DNA of 5,543 nucleotides from Paracoccaceae bacterium (GTDB lineage: Bacteria > Pseudomonadota > Alphaproteobacteria > Rhodobacterales > Rhodobacteraceae), in the NCBI GenBank assembly GCA_007131465.1, contig SLQN01000151.1:1-5543 (forward strand), given 5' to 3'. Made by a program: the position numbers and the translations under genes. Numbering within the stretch: the first letter of the stretch is position 1; the number at the start of each line of letters is the position of its first letter. This document shows, one piece after another, positions 1 to 5,543 of this stretch. Under the pieces are notes generated by a model. The model saw only the letters and a program-made list of their open reading frames with translations, searched no databases and was not told the origin of the DNA.

Positions 1-1
1 G

Positions 2-100
2 GGCATGATGCTGATGATGCTGATCTATCTCGCCATCAGCCTGACCATCTCCGGGCTGATGAATGTCTACAACTCGCGCATAAAGCTGAAGGAGCGGTAA
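2..100 (+). CDS. aapQ: AapQ, amino acid ABC transporter permease (C-terminal end only)
   Basis: Only the last 32 codons and the TAA stop are present; the gene starts before the window. The visible residues form a hydrophobic helix (GMMLMMLIYLAISLTISGLM) followed by a short basic tail ending in KLKER. That is the usual last membrane segment and cytoplasmic end of HisM/GlnP-type permeases. AapQ pairs with AapM to form the channel of the general L-amino-acid importer. The assignment depends mainly on context: aapM starts one base after this stop, and aapP follows. The aapM ribosome binding site (AAGGAG, 89-94) lies inside these last codons, so translation of the two permeases is probably coupled. 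From this fragment alone it could be another polar amino acid permease. Confidence 0.85.
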   Translation, partial: GMMLMMLIYLAISLTISGLMNVYNSRIKLKER

Positions 101-101
101 G

Positions 102-1400
102 ATGAGCGACACCTCTGCCCCGTCCGTTGCCTTCGTGCGCGACCAGATGATCCCGGAACAGACCCCGCCCCTGCTGGAGAAAGGTGCCATAAAGTGGCTG
201 CGCGAAAATCTGTTCTCTGGCTGGTTGAACACGATCCTGACGCTTGCCTCGCTGGCGGTGATCTGGTGGTCGCTTGCCGCGATCGGACCGTGGTTGCTGA
301 ACACGGTCTGGAACGCCGAGTCGCTGCGCGCCTGCCGGACCATCCTGGACGGAGCGTCAGGGGCCTGTTTCGCGGTCATCAATGACCGCTGGCATCAGCT
401 TCTGTTCGGTTTCTACCCGACGCAGCACTACTGGCGGCCTGTATTGACCTTTGTGCTGATGATTGTCGCGCTGGCGCCTGTGCTGTTTACCGGACTGCCG
501 CGCAAGGCACTGTTCTTCTCGGCGGCCTATCCCTTCATTGCCTATCATCTGCTCTGGGGTGGCTCACTCTGGTTTCCGGTCGGCGCTGCCCTCGGCTTTG
601 TGGCGGGCTATGTCGCTTTCGTTCTGGTGCGCAAGGTCAATGGGCTGGCGGCCATCTTTGCTGCCGTCCTGGCACCCGTCTTCTGGTGGATGTTCATGGC
701 CGGCCCGTTCGACAGCGTGATGAGTTCCGTCATGCCCCTCGGTCTGGAATTCATCCGTTCAGACCGGTTCGGGGGGTTCCTGATCTCGCTGGTGATTGGC
801 GTGACCGGTATTTCATTGTCGCTGCCACTGGGCATCCTGCTGGCGCTGGGACGCCAGTCCGACATGGTGCTTCTGAAATCAGTCTGCGTGATCTTCATCG
901 AATTCATTCGCGGGGTGCCGCTGATCACGCTTCTGTTCACCGCCTCGCTGCTCTTGAACTATTTCCTGCCGCCGGGGACGAGCTTTGATCTGATCCTGCG
1001 CGTGATCATCATGGTCACGCTGTTTGCCGCCGCCTACATGGCCGAGGTGATCCGGGGTGGTCTGGCCGCCCTGCCCCGCGGACAATACGAGGCGGCAGAT
1101 GCGCTGGGGCTGGATTACTGGAAGGCACAGCGCCTGATCATCATGCCACAGGCGCTGAAGATTTCGATTCCGGGCATCGTGAACACCTTTATCGGCCTGT
1201 TCAAGGATACCACGCTGGTTGTCTTCATTGGCCTGCTGGATCCGATCGGGCTGTCCAACGCCATCCGCGCGGATACCAACTGGAATGGCATCTACTGGGA
1301 GTTGTTCATCTTCATCGGCGCACTGTTCTTCGTCTTCTGTTTCGGCATATCGCGCTATTCCATGTATCTGGAACGCAAGCTGAAAACCGACCACCGTTAA
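102..1400 (+). CDS. aapM: AapM, general L-amino-acid ABC transporter permease
   Basis: This is a 432-residue inner-membrane permease, the second channel subunit of the broad-specificity polar amino acid importer AapJQMP. The N-terminal 40 residues are soluble. Hydrophobic segments are then seen at roughly 42-66, 113-132, 138-176, 181-200, 224-249, 259-285, 297-315 and 398-418. The conserved permease domain occupies about 222-420. Its cytoplasmic coupling loop is clear: E330-A-A, G336, and I-M-P-Q near 347-350, the EAA loop that docks on the ATPase. The long N-terminal half before the permease domain is normal for AapM and separates it from short GlnP/HisM proteins. The ATG is fixed by AAGGAG at 89-94, seven bases upstream, and by its one-base distance from the aapQ stop. 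The gene continues into aapP after 15 bases. The family is certain. The exact substrates (glutamate, aspartate, glutamine, histidine and others in rhizobial Aap) are inferred from the family. Confidence 0.95.
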   Translation: MSDTSAPSVAFVRDQMIPEQTPPLLEKGAIKWLRENLFSGWLNTILTLASLAVIWWSLAAIGPWLLNTVWNAESLRACRTILDGASGACFAVINDRWHQLLFGFYPTQHYWRPVLTFVLMIVALAPVLFTGLPRKALFFSAAYPFIAYHLLWGGSLWFPVGAALGFVAGYVAFVLVRKVNGLAAIFAAVLAPVFWWMFMAGPFDSVMSSVMPLGLEFIRSDRFGGFLISLVIGVTGISLSLPLGILLALGRQSDMVLLKSVCVIFIEFIRGVPLITLLFTASLLLNYFLPPGTSFDLILRVIIMVTLFAAAYMAEVIRGGLAALPRGQYEAADALGLDYWKAQRLIIMPQALKISIPGIVNTFIGLFKDTTLVVFIGLLDPIGLSNAIRADTNWNGIYWELFIFIGALFFVFCFGISRYSMYLERKLKTDHR

Positions 1401-1415
1401 GGGAAGGGACTGACC

Positions 1416-2219
1416 ATGACCAAGCCTGCAATCGAACTTCCTGTGGAACGTGAGATCAACACGAGCCAAATGAAAGTATCGGACGAGGTTGCGATCCAGA
1501 TCACGGGAATGAACAAGTGGTTTGGCACGTTCCATGTGCTGCGCGACATCGACATCACGGTCAACAGGGGCGAGCGTATCGTGGTCTGCGGCCCGTCCGG
1601 CTCTGGCAAGTCGACCCTGATCCGGTGCATCAACCGGCTGGAAGAACACCAGTCGGGCCAGATCATCGTCGACGGCACGGAACTGACCTCGGATCTCAAG
1701 AATATCGACAAGGTCCGCTCCGAGGTCGGGATGGTGTTCCAGCACTTCAACCTGTTCCCGCATCTGTCTATCCTTGAAAACTGCACCCTTGCCCCGATCT
1801 GGGTGCGCAAGACCCCGCGCAAGGAGGCCGAGGAAATCGCGATGCACTTCCTCGAAAAGGTCAAGATCCCCGAACAAGCGCTGAAATATCCTGGTCAGTT
1901 GTCGGGCGGGCAACAGCAGCGCGTGGCGATTGCACGGTCGCTGTGCATGAAACCACGGATCATGCTGTTTGATGAACCGACCTCGGCGCTTGACCCCGAG
2001 ATGATCAAGGAAGTGCTCGACACCATGATCGCGCTGGCCGAAGAAGGCATGACCATGATCTGTGTCACCCACGAAATGGGCTTTGCGCAGGCGGTGGCCA
2101 ACCGCGTGATCTTCATGGATCAGGGCCAGATCGTCGAACAGAACGAACCGCGCGAATTCTTCAACAACCCGAAATCCGAACGCACCCAGCTTTTCCTTAG
2201 CCAGATCCTGGGGCATTGA
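1416..2219 (+). CDS. aapP: AapP, amino acid ABC transporter ATP-binding protein
   Basis: This 267-residue cytoplasmic ATPase powers the AapQM channel. All nucleotide-binding motifs are intact: aromatic W35-F36 of the A-loop, Walker [10 protein letters not shown] at 59-67, Q-loop Q109, signature LSGGQQQ at 162-168, Walker B IMLFDEP at 182-188 with catalytic E187, D-loop SALD at 190-193, and switch H219. The short C-terminus ends in FLSQILGH, as in GlnQ/HisP-type ATPases without a regulatory domain. The first 25 residues before the ABC core are an extension usual for this subgroup. The start is supported by AAGGGA at 1404-1409, six bases before the ATG. It lies 15 bases after the aapM stop, so it is the last gene of the aap transcript visible here. 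The family is certain, and the aap name follows from the adjacent aapM. Confidence 0.95.
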   Translation: MTKPAIELPVEREINTSQMKVSDEVAIQITGMNKWFGTFHVLRDIDITVNRGERIVVCGPSGSGKSTLIRCINRLEEHQSGQIIVDGTELTSDLKNIDKVRSEVGMVFQHFNLFPHLSILENCTLAPIWVRKTPRKEAEEIAMHFLEKVKIPEQALKYPGQLSGGQQQRVAIARSLCMKPRIMLFDEPTSALDPEMIKEVLDTMIALAEEGMTMICVTHEMGFAQAVANRVIFMDQGQIVEQNEPREFFNNPKSERTQLFLSQILGH

Positions 2220-2250
2220 GGGGCGGTCAGTGCAAGCGGTCCTCTGGGGG

Positions 2251-2265
2251 GCCCTGAAAAGGGGC
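2251..2265 (+). terminator. Small hairpin just after aapP
   Basis: GCCC pairs with GGGC around a TGAAAAG loop, with a possible extra T-G pair, 32 bases after the aapP stop. No T run follows. It could protect the mRNA end or mark a weak stop, but it is short and may be chance. Confidence 0.2.
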
Positions 2266-2293
2266 GCAAGCGGCATTGTGAACGGGACGACGT

Positions 2294-2315
2294 GGGGGGC
2301 TTGCACAAGTCCCCT
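2294..2315 (+). terminator. Candidate terminator-like hairpin downstream of aapP
   Basis: GGGGGCTT (2295-2302) pairs with AAGTCCCC (2307-2314) around the four-base loop GCAC, with one G-T wobble. This gives eight to nine pairs 75 bases after the aapP stop. Only a weak pyrimidine stretch (CTCCATT) follows instead of a T run, so it would be an atypical intrinsic terminator or an mRNA 3'-end stabiliser. The left arm can also pair with TGCAAGC at 2231-2237, so alternative folds exist. Confidence 0.35.
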
Positions 2316-2350
2316 CCATTGACATTACCGCTCAACCAGGCAGAGGCAAG

Positions 2351-2405
2351 GCCCTTCACGTGTTCCTGCGGATTAACGTTCGTTGGCAAGGCCGCAGCGA
2401 AGGGC
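2351..2405. repeat. Nested inverted repeat, 7 plus 6 base pairs
   Basis: GCCCTTC at 2351-2357 is perfectly complementary to GAAGGGC at 2399-2405. Inside it, CTGCGG at 2366-2371 is perfectly complementary to CCGCAG at 2392-2397. The internal loop is asymmetric, with eight bases on the left and one on the right, and the apical part contains AACGTTCGTT. Two stems stacked this way are less likely by chance than isolated short repeats. It would fold in RNA from either strand. Confidence 0.4.
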
Positions 2406-2535
2406 GTGCGGGTCGCGGGCAGGTTTGCGACTGTCTCGGGCAATGACGTCCCCGCACCGGTGGTGTGCGCCGACACCGGCGGATGCTCCGCCAAAGACCG
2501 ACGCGGCAGTGTAGTCTTTGACCTGCCAAGCGCAT

Positions 2536-2585
2536 AAGCCGGATCGCGTCCGATCGATCATTCTGCTGTATTCAGCCCGGCTTTT
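2536..2585 (+). terminator. Three-helix inverted repeat ending in TTTT between convergent genes
   Basis: AAGCCGG (2536-2542) pairs with CCGGCTT (2577-2583). Within it are two small hairpins, ATCG/CGAT (2543-2546 with 2551-2554) and GCTG/CAGC (2565-2568 with 2573-2576). They abut the closing helix without spacer bases, so the whole can form a three-way junction. On the plus strand TTTT (2582-2585) follows at once, as in an intrinsic terminator for rightward transcripts. On the minus strand the repeat starts right after the marR stop and could end that operon, although only TTAT follows there. The T run is short. Confidence 0.4.
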
Positions 2586-2587
2586 GG

Positions 2588-3085
2588 TCAGTAGATGTAG
2601 CGGATCTGGTCAGCCCAATATCGTTCGACCCGTCGCAGGGCCCGCGCCATCATGTCCAACGCTTCGAAATCGAGAATGCCGTTTTCCTGCATGTTTTCAG
2701 CATGGCGCGCAAACAAAGCGGAAATCTGCGCGCGGATCGCATGGCCCTTGGGCGTAAGCCGTACCCGGACTGACCTGCGGTCCACCGCGCAGCGCTGGTG
2801 ATGCATATAGCCAAGCTCGACAAGTTTCTTGAGATTGTAGGACACGTTGGAGCCCTGATAATATCCGCGTGTCTTCAATTCGCCGGCCGTGACTTCGTTG
2901 TCGCCGATATTGAAAAGCAACAGGCCCTGCACCGGATTGATGCTCATGACGCCAAGGCGTTCGAATTCATCCTTGATGACATCCAGCATGAGCCGGTGCA
3001 GCCGCTCCAGCAATGCGAGATTGTCGAGATAGCGAAGCTTATACGCGCCGCGCAGCGATGCTCCGAACTCCTGCTGAATGCTCAC
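2588..3085 (-). CDS. MarR-family winged helix transcriptional regulator
   Basis: This is a 165-residue DNA-binding protein. Residues 1-45 form the helical dimerisation start, with conserved YKLRYLDNLALLERLHRL. The helix-turn-helix spans about 66-94 (TAGELKTRGYYQGSNVSYNL and on), with GSNVSYNLKKL as recognition helix. The wing is at 95-114 with the DRRSVRVRLT motif, and a C-terminal helix ends in QIRYIY. The family is certain. The type resembles a group common in Rhodobacterales and may be related to LdtR, a MarR-type regulator of cell-wall and osmotic-stress genes in rhizobia; that link is from memory. The start chosen is GTG at 3085-3083, because GGAG stands six bases upstream and the protein then has the family's usual N-terminus. 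A TTG at 3136 would add 17 residues without a good ribosome site. It lies 59 bases after sdhE on the same strand, probably in the same operon. Confidence 0.9.
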   Translation of the reverse strand: MSIQQEFGASLRGAYKLRYLDNLALLERLHRLMLDVIKDEFERLGVMSINPVQGLLLFNIGDNEVTAGELKTRGYYQGSNVSYNLKKLVELGYMHHQRCAVDRRSVRVRLTPKGHAIRAQISALFARHAENMQENGILDFEALDMMARALRRVERYWADQIRYIY

Positions 3086-3144
3086 GACCTGCTCCGCCTC
3101 TTGTCGATTTACCTGCAGGGTGGCAGACAGTCGCAAAGAAACCG

Positions 3145-3435
3145 TTAAGTCCCGGGTTTTTCTGCCTTCGGATAAACCCCCGCCGCTTGCGCAATCATCT
3201 CCAGCATCGGGGCCATCGCCGTCGGGCAGGGCCGCGCGCCTGTGACCCAGAGATAAAGGTCCTGGTCGTTTTCGTCCAGCAACGCCTCATACGCATCCAG
3301 CACGGGGGCATCCAGATCGGCCAACCGCGCATCCGCGAAAGGACCGAGGATCAGGTCCATTTCCTTCATCCCGCGCCGCCAAGAGCGCATACGCAGTTTC
3401 TTCAGGCGGGCTTCCGTTGCGGAAATCTCGGGCAT
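3145..3435 (-). CDS. sdhE: SdhE, FAD assembly factor 2 of succinate dehydrogenase
   Basis: This 96-residue cytoplasmic protein promotes covalent attachment of FAD to the flavoprotein subunit SdhA of succinate dehydrogenase. It carries the family hallmark RRGMKEMD at 20-27, with RGxxE at 21-25, then LGPF, and the typical D-x-D-L-x-x-W segment (residues 57-63, DQDLYLW). It has no signal peptide or membrane segment, and the length is normal for the family. The ATG shares one base with the stop of the upstream XRE gene (TGATG). A GTG one codon earlier would give a four-base GTGA overlap, so the start is uncertain by one residue. Only a weak AGAG ribosome site precedes it, which fits translational coupling to the regulator gene. 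In many alphaproteobacteria, as I recall, sdhE sits beside recG or mfd; here it does not. The family call is confident. Confidence 0.92.
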   Translation of the reverse strand: MPEISATEARLKKLRMRSWRRGMKEMDLILGPFADARLADLDAPVLDAYEALLDENDQDLYLWVTGARPCPTAMAPMLEMIAQAAGVYPKAEKPGT

Positions 3436-3854
3436 CACAATGTCTCTTTCAGGATCATGCGGAGTTGCTTCTCGGCCTTGCCGATCTGCGTGACCAGTTG
3501 CGACATCTGGGTGCGCATTGCCTGCAACTCGCGCAGCAGGGCCTGCGCGCCCTCGGCCAGTTCCTCGCTGGTGGCGGGCTCAGCCACACCGTCCCCCTCG
3601 CCTGTCAACAGCCAGCGGATCGAGACATTCAAGAGTCCCGCCACCATCTGAAGCTTGTTTGCGCGCGGTTCGGAAGAATCACTTTCCCACCCCTGCACGG
3701 TCTTCAGCTTCACACCCAGACGCCGCGCAAGCTGCGCCTGTGACAGTCCCTGTGCTTCGCGCGCGGCAGTCAGGCGGTCGCCGAAGGTCGCGTGATCCCC
3801 GGAATACCAGTCTGTCGTATCGCGGTCCTGCGCAGCATCGGTGTTTTCCGTCAT
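3435..3854 (-). CDS. XRE-family helix-turn-helix regulator with C-terminal helical tail
   Basis: This is a 139-residue protein. Residues 1-22 are acidic and polar. A Cro/CI-type helix-turn-helix domain covers about 24-86: FGDRLTAAREAQGLSQAQLA, then the recognition region KLKTVQGWESDSSEPRANKL and the closing VSIRWLLTGEG. Residues 95-137 are predicted from spacing of L, M and I to be a long helix able to form a coiled coil (LLRELQAMRTQMSQLVTQI), likely for oligomerisation. The ATG at 3854 has GGGGAAG seven bases upstream. The stop overlaps the start of sdhE, and marR follows, so the three genes look like one operon. It faces the aminotransferase gene across 91 bases. The target is not known from sequence; autoregulation through the dyad at 3913-3926 is a hypothesis. 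It is not a phage repressor by context. Confidence 0.88.
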   Translation of the reverse strand: MTENTDAAQDRDTTDWYSGDHATFGDRLTAAREAQGLSQAQLARRLGVKLKTVQGWESDSSEPRANKLQMVAGLLNVSIRWLLTGEGDGVAEPATSEELAEGAQALLRELQAMRTQMSQLVTQIGKAEKQLRMILKETL

Positions 3855-3876
3855 ATCACTTCCCCTGTGGATTTGA

Positions 3877-5148
<1,272 letters not shown>

Positions 5149-5152
5149 ATGA

Positions 5153-5191
5153 CGGGACGGGGCGCCGACGTAGTGCGCCCGCCCTGTCCCG
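5153..5191 (+). terminator. Strong GC-rich hairpin after the aminotransferase gene
   Basis: CGGGACGGGGCG (5153-5164) pairs with CGCCCTGTCCCG (5180-5191): 12 pairs, one of them G-T, with a 15-base loop. It starts five bases after the stop codon. No T run follows on the plus strand, so it may be a Rho-assisted or 3'-end-protecting structure. On the other strand it lies 32 bases past the mraY stop and could serve both convergent genes. An inner alternative stem GGGCGC/GCGCCC is also possible. Confidence 0.5.
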
Positions 5192-5222
5192 GTGTCGAAA
5201 GGTGTTTCCAGAAACCTGGCGC

Positions 5223-5543
5223 TCAACGAACCTTCAGCGTCGCAAGCCCGATCATGCCCAGCACCAGCGCGATAATCCAGAATCGAATCACGATCTGCGG
5301 CTCTGCCCAGCCCTTCTTCTCGAAATGGTGGTGTATCGGAGCCATCAGGAAGACCCGCTTGCCAGTTGATTTGAAATACAACACCTGAATGATGACCGAC
5401 AGCGTCTCGACCACGAAGATGCCGCCAACGATGGCCAGGACGATCTCGTGCTTGATTACCACAGCAATCGCCCCCAATGCGCCGCCCAGCGCGAGCGAGC
5501 CGGTATCGCCCATGAAAACTGCCGCCGGGGGCGCATTATACCA
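5223..5543 (-). CDS. mraY: MraY, phospho-N-acetylmuramoyl-pentapeptide transferase (C-terminal part)
   Basis: This inner-membrane enzyme makes lipid I by moving phospho-MurNAc-pentapeptide from UDP to undecaprenyl phosphate, the first membrane step of peptidoglycan synthesis. The last 106 residues are present; about 250 N-terminal residues lie beyond the window's right end. Diagnostic motifs are [19 protein letters not shown] near the fragment start, with the conserved active-site aspartate in MGDTGS, and [12 protein letters not shown] with the HHH triad at fragment residues 71-73. Hydrophobic helices at about 33-54 and 87-103 follow the family pattern, and the protein ends in LKVR. The open frame continues to the window edge, so this is a partial gene and not a broken one. 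It converges with the aminotransferase gene, leaving 74 bases between the stops. No murD or ftsW follows it, unlike the usual cell-wall gene order. Confidence 0.97.
   Translation of the reverse strand, partial: WYNAPPAAVFMGDTGSLALGGALGAIAVVIKHEIVLAIVGGIFVVETLSVIIQVLYFKSTGKRVFLMAPIHHHFEKKGWAEPQIVIRFWIIALVLGMIGLATLKVR

Larger units (their letters stand above)
2220..2587. other. Gene-free gap between convergent aapP and marR genes, rich in inverted repeats
   Basis: This is 368 bases with no convincing protein gene. Open frames exist on both strands, but they have rare codons, poor start signals and no recognisable protein. The stretch holds several perfect inverted repeats. GCCCTTC (2351-2357) pairs with GAAGGGC (2399-2405), and nested inside it CTGCGG (2366-2371) pairs with CCGCAG (2392-2397). 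GTCGC/GCGAC is at 2412-2431, GGTGT/ACACC at 2462-2477, GGCGGA/TCCGCC at 2478-2492, CAAAGAC/GTCTTTG at 2492-2520 and AAGCCGG/CCGGCTT at 2536-2583. The octamer GCAAGCGG occurs directly repeated at 2232-2239 and 2266-2273. The gap could contain terminators, an untranslated tail of aapP, or a small RNA. Short stems are expected by chance in GC-rich DNA. Confidence 0.6.

Noticed and set aside
2232..2273. Direct repeat GCAAGCGG, two copies 34 bases apart
   Set aside because: Eight bases of common composition, two copies only and no flanking element, so it is consistent with chance.
879..2306. 475-codon open frame on the minus strand opposite aapM and aapP
   Set aside because: It lies antisense to two certain genes. 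Its protein is rich in H, R, D and Q with no domain, the usual product of reading GC-rich genes backwards.
2319..2324. Perfect -35 hexamer TTGACA on the plus strand
   Set aside because: At spacings of 16-18 bases there is only GC-rich sequence (CAGAGG, AGAGGC, GAGGCA) with no -10 resemblance. It could matter only if a transcript start is mapped near 2350.
2120..2494. Minus-strand frame of 124 codons crossing the gap and the end of aapP
   Set aside because: It overlaps the certain 3' end of aapP, shows low-complexity P/A/R content and has no domain.
2513..2527. AGTCTTTGACCTGCC resembles the B12 box of cobalamin riboswitches
   Set aside because: The core GGAGA is missing, no GCCACTG or GGGAA elements stand upstream, and no gene follows on that strand, only the antisense end of marR.
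2292..2537. 81-codon plus-strand frame in the aapP-marR gap containing several cysteines
   Set aside because: It starts with GTG, has rare codons (TTA, AGG, CGA, ACA) unlike the neighbours and a poor ribosome site. I recognise no domain.

Overview
The window suggests an alphaproteobacterium, most likely of the order Rhodobacterales. The reasons are the general L-amino-acid transporter genes aapQ-aapM-aapP, a MarR-type protein of a form I recognise from that group, GC-rich codon use, and a 106-residue MraY end typical of the class. This placement comes from protein recognition, not from a database search. The DNA looks like ordinary chromosome: I see no transposase, integrase, tRNA, rRNA or CRISPR array.

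Layout. Positions 2-2219 (+) hold the end of aapQ, all of aapM and all of aapP, the membrane and ATPase part of a polar amino acid importer. The binding protein gene aapJ would lie upstream of the window. Positions 2220-2587 contain no credible gene but have an unusual density of perfect inverted repeats, including a nested 13-pair stem and a three-helix arrangement ending in TTTT. Positions 2588-3854 (-) are a probable three-gene operon read leftwards: an XRE-family regulator with a C-terminal helical tail, sdhE (FAD assembly factor for succinate dehydrogenase) whose start overlaps the regulator's stop, and a MarR-family regulator. Positions 3855-3945 are a 91-base divergent promoter region with a perfect 14-bp dyad. 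Positions 3946-5148 (+) encode a class I aspartate-type aminotransferase. Positions 5149-5222 contain a strong GC-rich hairpin. Positions 5223-5543 (-) are the C-terminal end of mraY.

How it fits together. AapQMP brings amino acids into the cell. The aminotransferase moves amino groups between aspartate or related acids and 2-oxoglutarate. SdhE supports the TCA cycle enzyme that feeds oxaloacetate formation. The most interesting readable signals are regulatory. One is the dyad AACTCGCCCGAGTT, which sits exactly in the spacer of a good leftward promoter and just downstream of a weaker rightward one, so a single protein, perhaps the XRE regulator itself, could control both directions. The other is the structured aapP-marR gap, which could hold an undescribed RNA or only terminators. 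No clearly new multi-gene system is visible.
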